Assembly: GCA_947650365.1 (NCBI GenBank)
Contig: OX393549.1
Coordinates: 79,906,533-79,970,532 of the forward strand
DNA length: 64,000 bases
Reading direction: 5' to 3'
DNA from: Chamaelirium japonicum
Lineage: Eukaryota; Streptophyta; Magnoliopsida; Liliales; Melanthiaceae
Position numbers and translations under genes: made by a program. Below are positions 26,726-37,743 of the stretch, piece by piece. Below the pieces are notes generated by a model, which was given only the letters and a program-made list of their open reading frames with translations, ran no database searches and was not told the origin of the DNA. The first letter of the stretch is position 1, and each line of letters starts with the position of its first letter.

Positions 26726-29233
26726 GTGCAACCTTCCGACAAGGCAAGACTTGAGGTCCAAGAAGTGTCAAAATCTGGACAAAGGATGCGCATCAGTTCC
26801 AATGCAAAAGCAATGCAACATACTCCGTTGCCCGTCCAAGCGACGCCAGTCCTGCGTCTCGCACCTCAGTGGCTCCGTAAATCCGAGCGATCGCCTTCTA
26901 CTCCGACAAGGAAGCTGGCCCCGCCATTATCACAGACTTACGTCGTCACTCTGCAAGAAATGACGTTGCCATTACCTAGTCTGACGCAAGCTCCGAACCC
27001 GAGTAGACCTGTCGAATCTGTCGACCCTAATCAACTTGGATTCAAGCCGAAAGGGAGTTGGGGGCAAAACGCTGCCAAGTTAATGTTTAAAGCCGGCTAC
27101 GACAAAGAAAGCGTCATGGGCACACTTCCCCCAGCAGCAACGCCACATGGGATGACGAGGACTCAAACTCGGCTGTTTCAAAGCGGCGAACAAATCCACC
27201 CGAACCGCCGAGGCATCGGCTCCAGTCAAACTCCGACGGTCGTCAGGATTGCAACGAACAAGACCTTCACCTCCAACTACATTGGGGCGAAGATGGTAAA
27301 TGAAGCAGCTGAAGGATCGACAATCTCTGATGCACGCTCTACCTACGCCAGCCATCCCGACAGCAAAAGAAGACGGCGACGGGCTCGATGCCAAGCCTTA
27401 CTCCAGAAGCAAAACAAAAGCAGTCAAAGCCGGTCGAATCCAAAGCGCACATCCGTGTTCGAAAGGCTCGGGCCAGTCAAGCAATCAAAGAAGAAGTCGG
27501 TGTTCGACCGTTTGGGAATGCCAGTCGAGGGCGTCGTTTCAATACCCGCCCACCCACCCATGGCAGCCGTCAACCATATCTCCGTCATCGAAACTAACAA
27601 CGGTGATACTTCTACTTCGGACGACGAGTTGCAAGAAGCTCCGCCAGTCCTCGCAGAAGGGGGGCAGTCCACCGTTGATGACTCAAAGAAGGGGGGCAGT
27701 CCAAGAAGACGACGACGGCATGCTCCTTCAGTACCTAGGGCCAAATCCTTACTATCTTGGGGGCAACCGCCTCTCATGCAAGCACTCCCTTTTCCAAACA
27801 AAGCTACATTCCGGCACATGCTCAAAGCGAGAGACGAACAAAGAAGCCCCGAAGTCAACCTGCTAGGCCAACCATCGGGCAAATTTGACTATTATGTCCT
27901 CTACTCCAAGCCTCCTTCGATTCCAAATGAAGAAGTCAAGCCAACTGGCTGGGGATCAGAAGATGAATCAGTACAATCTCCAAAAGAGCAAGTCCTTCCG
28001 ATTAAAAAAGTGTCTTCAGTCGCAGCACCAGTTCTTCACCTTGGAGAGGAAGATCTTACTGATGAAAACACACGGGCTATGGCGCCTCGAAGGAGAAGGC
28101 CACGACGATCAAGCTACAGGATAGCACGTCTGGCTAACCACAAGAAAGACCGGGAGGCAATAAAACTCCCCAGAAGAAAGTCCTTCAAAGAAAAGAATGA
28201 AGCTCCAGGAAGAAAGACATCCAAAGTACCACCAGCAAATCTGAAAAATCTCCTCCAGCAAAGCTTTCTAGAGCCGGTGACACTCCAGGAGTTCTTTCTC
28301 AATTGCTTCCTTGAAGCTGATCAAAACTTCAAGGTCTCCTGCTGCATGATGGAAGTTTACCAAGTGCTCCGGAAAGACGATGAAGAAAGCGGCACTAACA
28401 TCGAAAGCATGGGGAGAAGCATCACTGCCAACGGCAAGCTGTTCAACAAGGCTAAAACATACCTTGCTGACGCCAAGTTTTACCAAGTGAAGGATCCCGT
28501 TGCAGAAGCTCATCCAGCAAAAGCTCTACGAGCTCAGGAAGTCAAAGCAGTTGCGAAGGACAAAACCTCTCCACTTGCAAAACCAGTGACATCTTCCAGC
28601 CAGACAGTGCACAAAGACAAAGAAGCGCCAGCATCAAGACGGACAATTCACATCAACTTCAAATCAAGCCCGATGCGATGCGTTCCGTTGCCTGCTCAAG
28701 CTGCTTCGGTCCTGCGGCTCGTACCTCAGTGGCTTCGCAAACCAGGACGATCGCCTTCTACTCCAGCAAAGGAACCAGCATCATTATTCTCCGAGGACAA
28801 CTTCATCACTTTGCAAGAGATGACACTACCGTTACACGATCTGTTGCACGTCTCGAGCTCAACCGAGTCTTTCGAGTACACCAAATTCGAGCAACTCGTA
28901 ATCAAGCCAGAAGATACTCGGGGGCAAAACTCCACCGAGTTGATGTTCAAATCCAGCCGCAACGAAGAAAGTACGGTGCACATGGGTTCGCTACCCTCAG
29001 TTGCAATACCACATCGCCTGACAAAGACTCAAGCTCGCCTCTTCAAAAGCGGCGAACGAATCCTTCCAAATCGCCGTGGCATCGACTCCAGTCAAACTCC
29101 GGCCATCATTAAAACTCCAGTCAAGAAGATCTTCACTTCTAACTACATTGAAGCGAAGAAGGCGGGCGACAACTGCGAACCAGTGGTGACTCTGCCTACC
29201 AGCGGCAAGTCCCTCAAAAGGTACTTTGCCTAG
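26726..29233 (+). CDS. Element A linker-duplication ORF (835 aa), no polymerase domains
   Basis: A long intact frame homologous to the region between protease and reverse transcriptase of element B, followed by a second, divergent copy. Unit 1 includes QWLRKSERSPSTP, LPPAATPHGMTRTQTRLF and GGQSTVDD. Where B continues into reverse transcriptase, A instead re-enters gag-type linker: PEVNLLGQPSGKFDYYVLY, KVPPAN...LQEFF, a TYLADAKFYQVKD segment without the protease core, then QWLRKPGRSPSTP and SLPSVAIPHRLTKTQARLF. It ends SGKSLKRYFA, matching GKFLKRYYA at the very end of B's pol. The frame is thus a pol-deleted fusion, and its openness over 2.5 kb is notable in an element with a broken gag. A strict ATG start is not evident as a real initiation site, because the frame is continuous with the upstream protease apart from one stop. 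Confidence 0.75.
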   Translation: MQPSDKARLEVQEVSKSGQRMRISSNAKAMQHTPLPVQATPVLRLAPQWLRKSERSPSTPTRKLAPPLSQTYVVTLQEMTLPLPSLTQAPNPSRPVESVDPNQLGFKPKGSWGQNAAKLMFKAGYDKESVMGTLPPAATPHGMTRTQTRLFQSGEQIHPNRRGIGSSQTPTVVRIATNKTFTSNYIGAKMVNEAAEGSTISDARSTYASHPDSKRRRRRARCQALLQKQNKSSQSRSNPKRTSVFERLGPVKQSKKKSVFDRLGMPVEGVVSIPAHPPMAAVNHISVIETNNGDTSTSDDELQEAPPVLAEGGQSTVDDSKKGGSPRRRRRHAPSVPRAKSLLSWGQPPLMQALPFPNKATFRHMLKARDEQRSPEVNLLGQPSGKFDYYVLYSKPPSIPNEEVKPTGWGSEDESVQSPKEQVLPIKKVSSVAAPVLHLGEEDLTDENTRAMAPRRRRPRRSSYRIARLANHKKDREAIKLPRRKSFKEKNEAPGRKTSKVPPANLKNLLQQSFLEPVTLQEFFLNCFLEADQNFKVSCCMMEVYQVLRKDDEESGTNIESMGRSITANGKLFNKAKTYLADAKFYQVKDPVAEAHPAKALRAQEVKAVAKDKTSPLAKPVTSSSQTVHKDKEAPASRRTIHINFKSSPMRCVPLPAQAASVLRLVPQWLRKPGRSPSTPAKEPASLFSEDNFITLQEMTLPLHDLLHVSSSTESFEYTKFEQLVIKPEDTRGQNSTELMFKSSRNEESTVHMGSLPSVAIPHRLTKTQARLFKSGERILPNRRGIDSSQTPAIIKTPVKKIFTSNYIEAKKAGDNCEPVVTLPTSGKSLKRYFA

Positions 29234-29489
29234 CGCAAGGTTACCCCCCTTGCCCAAAAAAAAAAAGTGCGACTTGATCCCTCTCAATAGGGTACGTAGG
29301 CAACCTATAAAGGTTCAGTCCAGACAAAAAAAAAATCCCAACATCGTTCCAAAAGGCCAGTCTAGAGGAGAACGAGTGCAGATCCACAAGTTCAGTTAGC
29401 AAACCGAAAGATGACAAGAAAGTCAAAGTCCTTGAGGCGCTAGAGCAGCTCGCCCCCTGCGGCCTACACGCGCTGCAACTCCCGGGGTA

Positions 29490-30060
29490 GAGAACCCGTT
29501 AACTTCCGACGCGCCGCCAGCTATGCACGCTGCTTTGCATGGTCCGCTCCAGAAGCCTTCTCGATCGCTCCACCAACTCCCGGCACTTCGTCAGCTCTTC
29601 ACGCTGCTTCGCAAGCTCTGCTGCAGATGTCTTTTCGGTCGCTCGAGCTTTCCCCAAACGGAACTCCAGCAAAGCACGAGTGGGATAGAGAAGCCGCCAA
29701 CTTCCGACGTGACGCCAGCTATGCAAGCTGCTTTGCATGGTCCGCTCCGGAAGCCTTCTCGATCACTCCACCAACTCCCGGCACTTCGTCAACTCTTCAC
29801 GCCGCCTCGCAAGCTCTGCTCCAGACGTCTTCCTGGTCGCTTGAGCTTTCCCCAAACGGAACTCCAGCTTCTAAAGAGACGCACGAGTAGCAAGTCGAAG
29901 GCCTTAAGGCGCCGAAGCGGCTCGCATCCCGCAGCTTACACGCACTGCAACTCCCAAGGTAGAGAAGTCGTCAACTTCCGACGCGTCGCCAGCTATGCAA
30001 GCTGCTTTCCAGGAAGTCTTCTCGATTGCTCGAGTTTTCTCCAAATGAGACTCTAGCTCC
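29490..30060 (+). repeat. 198-bp tandem repeat in element A
   Basis: The anchor AACTTCCGAC occurs at 29501, 29699 and about 29973 (spacings 198 and 274). Units share CCAGCTATGCA-GCTGCTTTGC and CGAGCTTTCCCCAAACGGAA. On the minus strand the units read as a heptad-like coil. Confidence 0.8.
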
Positions 30061-32579
30061 TAAAGCAGTGCACGAGTAGCCTCCAACTTCTTCTGCACCT
30101 AAATTCGCAGTGACAAGTGTGTGCTACTCCTCCAGTCGACATTCCTCGGCCGCAGCCAAAGCCGAGGAAGCATCCTCCTCCAGCAAAGCCGATGACAAGC
30201 AATAAACCTCGCTATCTTCCAGGAAGATGCTCATCTGCTCCCGAAAAAAAAAAAAAAGGGAGTCGTCTGCGATCCACCGAGCTCATACAAAAGCTCTGGC
30301 CTATCTGAAGGCCATCAATCCCCCAAAATCGAAGAATTGAAGGATTGAAACCGCCGCTGAAGTCGAAGGCAGCAACCCGAAGAATGGCGGACGCATCAGC
30401 AACAATTGCACCCTTCACGACCCCCACGAAGCCAAAAGGACCGTTGGAGCTGTCGCCAAGACCGTCCGCCTTGACGTTCTTCAAGCCGGCATCGCCACCA
30501 GGAAAGTTCCCTCCATAGGCTTCCAACAACCCGTGGTCGTCTAGAGGAATATCCAGCCCGCCTCGTTCAGCGTGCCCGAGTGCAACCTCGCTAGTCGGAA
30601 GATGCAAATGAAATAGAGGCGAAGATATCTGCTCCCGTGATGAACCTCCTCAACAATCTCATCGGTCTTCGGAAGGCGCTTGGAGGGACGATGCAAAAGG
30701 ATGGAAAATATAAGTCAGTTCCAGAAGAAAAGGGCGAAACAAGTTTAGAAGACGAGAATGAAGTGCAAGAACCAAAAAAAAAAGGAGTCCCCGGGTTCAC
30801 CCATCCCTATGCTGCTCTCGTTGCAAGGAGTTTTCTGAGGAAAACAGGCCCCACCAGCCTGTTGGTTCCGTCACCAAGCAAGAAACCCCTGAACGTGAAG
30901 CTCGAAGTTCAAAAAAAAAAAAAAAGGGAAGCGATCGATGCTACAGCCTCGAAAGGGAGCCACAGCCCCTTAGGGCCAAACCCCGAGACGAAAGAGGGGA
31001 GGGGCCACAGCCCCAAAAAGAAACACAGCCCCCCCTCTTTCCTTTAAAAAGCCCGCAACCCCCCATGAAGGGGGGGATGGAGCGCCACTCCAGCAACCGC
31101 ACCCGTGCAACTCTTGTGCCGGACCACCGCCTGCCGTCTCGTCGCCAACCTCCAGCCCGGCTAGACCCCTCCTATGCGCCGCTGCTGTGCCACACTCATA
31201 GCCTCTGCCCGCAACCGATGCCGCCACTTGCTGCTGCTGCTATTGGCTCAAAAAAAAAAAAGCCGCAGCCAAAACAAAAGAGGGCCGCAGTCCTCAAAAT
31301 AAGCCCGAGAAAAGGGGGCTGAAGCAAAAAAGGTAGCCCCCTTTCCCTTAAAAACACGCCAGCCCTCAATAAAAGGGGCTGGCCTCGAGCTCCCCGGTCA
31401 CCGCCGCCCGCGCCCGCGATGACCACGCCCAACCGGGGCTCGCCCGACTCGGCCCCGCACGCCGTCGCCGCTGCGCCTGAGCCCGGCCTCCACGCCTGCG
31501 CCCGGCACGCGTCCACGCCCCGCGCCCGAGCCCGGCCTCTGCGACTCGCGCCCGGCCCGCGTCCTCCACTAGCACCAACCGGCGAGCCCGCACCCTGCGC
31601 CGATTCGCTCGGGGCCTCGCGTTCACGCGCCGCCTGGCCACCACCCATGCTTGCCTGCGCCCTGGCCTCCGCGCCTGCGTCCGCACGCTGCCTGGCCACC
31701 GCCGCCTGTTCCGCCGCCCTGGCCTCCGCGCCCGCGTCCGCGAGCCACCGGCACCCGCGCCGCAGCCCGCGCCGCACCTTGGCCGCCACCCGCTGCTGCC
31801 TCCGCGAGCCACCGGCACCCGCGCCGCACCCCAAGCCGCAGCCACGCGCCGCTCAGCCACCGCCCGCCGCTGCTGTTGCTGCCGCCTCCGCGAGCCACCG
31901 CCACCTCGGCACCCCGGCCTCCGCGCGCGCCGTAGCCAGCCACCGCCGCTGCTGCTGTGCTCCGCGCACACAAAGGGGAAGAGACAGAAAAAAAAAAAAA
32001 AAAGAGAAAAGAAAAAAAAAAGAAAGAAAGAGAAAAGAAAATAAAAAAGAAAAAAAAGGGGAGCCTCGCCTCGCTTGCAATGGCTCCACCTCCTCCTCGT
32101 CGCGCCGAGCTGTCGTCACCATCTTTGACCGCAAAGACTCGCCCCTACCATCATGCTCTCGCACCAAGGAGATGACAAGCCATCCGTCGAGGTGCGTCAC
32201 CATCGCCAACACTCCGCCGAGGTGCATCGCCTTCATCTTCGCACCTTCGTCACCCACGCGCCGCCATGGGACTACGTCGAGACATGTTGCCTTCGTCTTC
32301 ACGCTCCCGTCTCTCCTAAGTCACCTTCGGACATCGTGCAACGGTCGCCGTCGACATTCGCGCCATCTTCAAAGCAAGAGGAAATCCGCAACGAGAAGAA
32401 TGATCAAAACCCTAGCAGGGGCCATCGTGCTCCCGCACCGAACAAGGGGCAACAGTCCTCCACTGAGGTACGTCGTGACCATCCTCGTGCTCCCGTCCTT
32501 CCCGAGCCGCCTCTAGGCCTCTCCAAGCATCGAAGAAGTCTTCGTCTCAAGTCGACGGAAGCTTTCGTCCCCAAGTTCT

Positions 32580-32890
32580 TCATCTCCGCGAGCCGCCAGA
32601 GGGGCCTTCGTCTCCAAGCCGCCGAAGGATTATTCGTCTCCAAATCGCCGAAGAAGCCTTCGTCTCCAAGACACCGAAAAGCCTTCATCTCCACGAGCCG
32701 CAAGAGGGGCCTTCGTCTCCAAGCCGCCAAAGGAACCTTCGTCTCCAAACCGCCGAAGAAGCCTTCGCCTCCAAGCCATCGAAGAGCCTTCATCTCCGCG
32801 AGCCGCTAGAGGAGCCTTCGTCTCCAAGCCGCCGAAAGATCCATCGTCTCCAAACCGCAGAAGAAGCCTTTGTCTTCAAACGCCGCGCAC
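32580..32890 (+). repeat. 105-bp tandem repeat, three units
   Basis: CATCTCC(G/A)CGAGCCGC starts at 32581, 32686 and 32791, exact 105-bp steps. Each unit is itself built from CCTTCGTCTCCAAGCCGCCGA-like sub-repeats of about 33 bp. Because 105 is divisible by 3, frames stay open on both strands. Confidence 0.9.
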
Positions 32891-33152
32891 CATCGCCGCC
32901 GCCGACGAAAGAGGCGACACAGGGAAGACAGAGCAAGTCACGTGCAACCCCAGGCAGCACTCTTCCGACGGCGGTCTCCAAGCTCCAGCCTTCCGCAAAA
33001 AAAAAAAAAAAGGCACAGGATGAAAGGGGTAGGGGCTCTTAAATAAGTCACCAGGCCCATCCAAGAAAGGAATCAAGGACAAGTGCTTTACGCTCCCTAC
33101 GTGCACAAACTCTACACTTTTTCGCCAGCGCACTCATCCTTGAGGGGGCATT

Positions 33153-36100
33153 TGTAGACACACAAATTGTGTCTAACCCGGACCTGACTCGCATACGCTA
33201 ATTCGGAGGCAAACCCGACACGCACTCCGACGCGGACCCGACTCGCATGCACCAAGTTGGAGGCGAACCCGACAAACTCTCCGACCCGGACTCGACTTGC
33301 ATGCACCATTGCGGAGGCAAACCCGACGCGCACTCGGACCCGACTCGCATGCACCCAAGCGGATGCGAACCTGACACGCACTCGGACCCAGGCCCGACTC
33401 GCGCCCAACGTGAGGCCGAGTGGACCCACCCTCAAGTGGGGGCCACCCGGCCCCTACTAGGGTCCGAGCCCCCCATGGGGAGGCCGGCCCCTACTAGGAT
33501 CCGAACCCCCCATGGGTTGGCCGGCCCTGCAAGGAAAAGAAAGGAAAGAAAAAAAAAAGAAAAGAAAGGAAAGAAAAAAAAAAGAAAAGAAAGGAAAGAA
33601 AAGAAAAGGAAAGAAAAGAAAGAAAAGGAAAGAACTACCGCCATGCGCGGGGGGAGGTTGCGCATGACGTCTACCCACACGTGGATCTGCGTCGATCCCT
33701 CGATCCGACGGACAAGAAGAAGAGTCGGGTCGCCATCGATTTTATGTGCAAGATTCCAGATGAATCCAAAAATGATTGAGCCATAATTACCACGCCATAA
33801 AATGAAAGCAAATAAAGATTTATTCCCCTCATCAATGGATGAATAAATCCTGGGTAATTATGGGAGAGATATTAAAGGGATTTAAAATTAAAACCTCCCA
33901 TATCTCTCCCCTCCCCCCATCGCCTATAAATAGAGAGGGTGGGGGAAGGCTCAAGAGGTCGGATGGCAAGGCGAAGAAGCTCTGCAGAAGAGGAAACGCG
34001 CTCTTCATCGACCCAAGGCTTCACGAGGCACGGGCAAGCCTATCCCTTTGGGACCGGCTTAGTCCATTGAAAGCCCTCATCAACGTGAAGACCCTTGCAC
34101 AAGAAGATCATCCCTTCGACTCCGTGCACGAAGAAGAAAGCTCGGAGAAGAAGAACTCTTTGACTCCGAAGACGCCAGAAGCAAAGGCCGGAGAAGAAGA
34201 TCGGAGCGGCACTACCCCGTCGTCTCCAACAAGCCTTCGACTCCGATCAAGCCCAAAAGCCCGGAGAAGAAGATCGGAGCGGCACTACCCCGTCATCTTC
34301 AACAAAGCCTTCGACTCCGATCAAGCTCAAAAGCCCGGAGAAGAAGCCGACGCTATAACCATCGCCAGGTCGGATGGCAAGGCGAAGAAGCTCTGCAGAA
34401 GAGGAGACGCGCTCTTCATCGACCCAAGGCTTCACGAGGCACGGGCAAGCCTATCCCTTTGGGACCGGCTTAGTACATTAAAAGCCCTCATCAACGTGAA
34501 CACCCTTGCACAAGAAGATCAAGCCTTCGACTCCGTGCACGAAGAAGAAAGCTCGGAGAAGAACTCTTTGACTCCGAAGATGCCAGAAGCAAAGGCCGGA
34601 GAAGAAGATCGGAGCAGCACTACACCGTCGTCTCCAACAAGCCTTCGACTCCGATCAAGCCCAAAAGCCCGGAGTAAGATCGGAGCGGCACTACCCCGTC
34701 ATCTTCAACAAAGCCTTCGACTCCGATCAAGCTCAAAAGCCCGAAGAAGCCGACGCTATAACCGTCGCCAGGTCGGATGGCAAGGCGAAGAAGCTCTGCA
34801 GAAGAGGAGACGCACTCTTCATCGACCCAAGGCTTCACGAGGCACGGGCAAGCCTATCCCTTTGGGACCGGTTTAGTCCATTGAAAGCCCTCATCAACGT
34901 GAAGACCCTTGCACAAGAAGATCATCCCTTCGACTCCGTGCACGAAGAAGAAAGCTCGGAGAAGAAGAACTCTTTGACTCCGAAGACGCCAGAAGCAAAG
35001 GCCGGATAAGAAGATCGGAGCGGCACTACCCCGTCGTCTCCAACAAGCCTTCGACTCCGATCAAGCCCAAAAGCCCGGAGAAGAAGATCGGAGCGGCACT
35101 ACCCCGTCATCTTCAACAAAGCCTTCGACTCCGATCAAGCTCAAAAGCCCGGAGAAGAAGCTGACGCCACAACCGTCGCCGGGTCGAAGAAATCGCAAGC
35201 TGAAGACGAAGCGAGGGAGCTCTGCAGAAGAGGAGACACTTCTTCATCGACCCAAGGCTTCACGAGGCACGGGCAAGTCTATCCCTTCGGGACCGGCTTA
35301 GTCCACTGAAAGCCCTCATCAACGTGAAGACCCTTGCACAAGAAGATCAAGCCTTCGACTCCGTGCACGAAGAAGAAAGCTCGGAGAAGAAGACCCTTCG
35401 ACTCCGAAGACGCAAGAAGCAAAGGCCGGAGAAGAAGCTCGGAGCGGCCCTACCCCGTCGGCTCCAACAAACCTTCAACTCCGATCAAGCTCCAAAGCCC
35501 TAAGAAGAGGAACGAAGCGTCATAACCCCGTCGACTTCGACAAACGCCCGCTCCATCCACGAAGAAGAAAGCTTGGAGGGGGACACCCGAAGCGTCGCTA
35601 CACCCGTCGCCTTCGAAGCAAAGTCGGCGCTACGACCGTCGCACGGAGATCGGTGCTACCCCCGCCATCTTCAAGAGTACCCTTCGGCCCCGATCAAGTC
35701 AAAGAAGCCCGGAGAAGAAGCAAAGTCTAGCCGACATCTAAACCGTCGAAGAAGCCAGAAGCCTTAAAGAAGTAGATCGAGTCGATGCCGAAGCAAAAGC
35801 TCACGCAAAAAGCCAAAGCAAAAGCCCCGGTAAAGCCCGCGCCAAAGCAACGCAAGTGCCAAAGCCAAGCGACTACGCCGGTCACGAGCAAAAGCACCGC
35901 ACGTTCTAGCCAATACGACGCGAAGTCTGGAAGAACGAAAGCATCGCAAGTCTCCCCCGTCTACGTCAAGCGCAAGCGCCAAAGCAAAGCAAAAGCCAGA
36001 GCCACGCCAAAGCCAAGCCAAGGTCGAAAGCCAAAGCCAAAGCCAACGCCAAAAGCACGATCGACGCCACGAACCGACGATCAAGGACGCCGAGGTCAAG

Positions 36101-36301
36101 CAAGGAGCGAGGAAGACACGAAGACCGAGGAACGAAGCTGAAGACCCCCTAGCCGAGGAAGCGCGAAGCACGGAAGGGACCAAAGAAACGACGGATATTC
36201 CTCAGCCTCTCGAAAACCCTCACCCTGTAAAGACCTCTGTCTTGGGCAACCCCTTCAGAGTTCTCACACGAATACCACGTGGAGACGCGGATCAAAGGGA
36301 C
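33153..36301 (+). repeat. Element A 3' LTR, part 1
   Basis: Begins TGTAGACACACAAATTGTG directly after the polypurine tract. Same order of parts as the 5' LTR, but the ~405-411-bp array has four units (33957, 34368, 34771, about 35182) instead of three. Interrupted after GGGAC (36297-36301) by element B; the remainder is 52671-52812. Without B the LTR is 3,291 bp. Confidence 0.93.
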
Positions 36302-36365
36302 TGTAGACATTGAAATATTGCCTAAAGCTAGAGAATCAGAAATTTGGCTAAGTCTGGAAGACTTT

Positions 36366-37225
36366 ATTTCCCTGATGATCAGGGAAATTTTGCTTCCTTA
36401 CATTCTGAAATTTGGCTAAGTCTGGAAGACTTTATTTCCCTGATGACCAGGGAAATTTTGCTTTCTTATACTTCATTTCCCTGATGACCAGGGAAATTTT
36501 TCTCTGCACTCAGAAATTTGGCTAAGTCTGGAAGACTTTATTTCCCTGATGACCAGGGAAATTTTGCTTTACACTCAAAAATTTGGCTAAGTCTGGAAGA
36601 CTTTATTTCCCTGATGACCAGGGAAATTTTTACTTCCTTACACTTTATTTCCCTGATGACCAGGGAAATTTTTCTCTATACTCAGAAATTTGGCTAAGTC
36701 TGGAAGACTTTATTTCCCTGATGACCAGGGAAATTTTGCTTCCTTATACTTTATTTCCCTGATGACCAGGGAAATTTTTTCTCTACACTCAGAAATTTGG
36801 CTAAGTCGGGAAGACTTTATTTCCCTGATGACCAGGGAAATTTTGCTTTACACTCAAAAATTTGGCTAAGTCTGGAAGACTTTATTTCCCTGATGACCAG
36901 GGAAATTTTTGTTTCCTTACACTTTATTTCCCTGATGACTAGGGAAATTTTTGTCTACACTCAGAAATTTGGCTAAGTCTGGAAGACTTTATTTTCCCGA
37001 TGACCAGGGAAATTTTGCTTTACACTCAAAATTTGGCTAAGTCTGGAAGACTTTATTTCCCTGATGACCAGGGAAATTTTTGTTTCCTTACACTTTATTT
37101 CCCTGATGACCAGGGAAATTTTTGCCTACACTCAGAAATTTGGCTAAGTCTGGAAGACTTTATTTCCCTGATGACCAGGGAAATTTTGCTTCCTTATACT
37201 TTATTTCCTTGATGACCAAGGAAAT
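36366..37225 (+). repeat. Array of 16 palindromic dyads in U3 of element B
   Basis: The unit is ATTTCCCTG-ATGAC-CAGGGAAAT, a perfect 9-bp stem with a 5-base loop, at 36366, 36434, 36475, 36540, 36605, 36647, 36712, 36753, 36819, 36884, 36926, 36991, 37055, 37097, 37162 and 37203. Spacing alternates between about 41 and 65 bp; longer spacers carry AAATTTGGCTAAGTCTGGAA. The last copy has CCTTG...CAAGG, changed in both arms so pairing is kept. The same array is in the 3' LTR at 50408-51267. Confidence 0.93.
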
Positions 37226-37734
37226 TTTTCTTGCTTCCTTACGCTCTGAAATTTGACCAAGTCTGAGAGTAAGGAAAGTACTATATCCCTATCGTCCAAA
37301 GGCTATATCTAAGTCAATAGAATGATACTTAGAGATGAGCATCCTTCGACGAGCCGATATACAAGGCCGAAGAATAATCAAGCTTAAGCTCCTACAAGTA
37401 AGCTTACGCTAGATTTTGACAAACTCATTGAACCTACCAAGTCAGAAAGGACCGGATCAAGAGTTAACTTGGTTAAAATCTAAGTCGCAGTAAGTCAATT
37501 CGGATTTAAGACCCGAACCACAAGTCGTTTTAATCAGACTGGTTCACTCAAACTCAAAAGGATTAAGCTACCAGTGGAAGTTACAAAACCACTCGAATAT
37601 GATCCTAACCATCAAGGAAGTTATATAAACCACCTGGAAGTTTCCCTAACCATCCAAGGGAAGTTATAAAAACCACCAGGAGGTTGCTTCAACCACCCGA
37701 AGTAGTTATTCTCTACAATAACTACTTCGACCCT

Positions 37735-37743
37735 TATAAAAGG
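37735..37743 (+). promoter_or_regulatory. TATA box of element B 5' LTR
   Basis: TATAAAAGG in GACCCTTATAAAAGGAGGGA, downstream of the dyad array. The equivalent site in the 3' LTR is 52207-52215. Confidence 0.75.

Larger units (their letters stand above)
29234..33152 (+). other. Element A 3' internal region: repeats, A-tracts, decayed antisense ORF, PPT
   Basis: Starts with a block shared with element B (GCGACTTGATCCC ... GGGTACGTAGGCA, 29268-29303). Then come 198/274-bp repeats (29490-30060), several runs of 10-17 A, a very GC-rich stretch (31380-31970), a 105-bp tandem repeat (32580-32890) and finally TTGAGGGGGCATT, the polypurine tract abutting the 3' LTR at 33153. Minus-strand frames at 29499-29738 give Glu/Arg-rich helical sequence (AELAKQREELTKCRELVERS), which suggests a decayed counterpart of B's antisense gene. 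No intact gene is supported. Confidence 0.65.

Noticed and set aside
31196..32516. Ala/Arg/Pro-rich frames of up to 365 codons on both strands
   Set aside because: Very GC-rich repeat sequence with few chances for stops; composition explains the frames.
36340..37230. Regular palindromic repeats resembling a CRISPR array
   Set aside because: They lie in a plant LTR, spacers are themselves repeated, and the array is duplicated in both LTRs.
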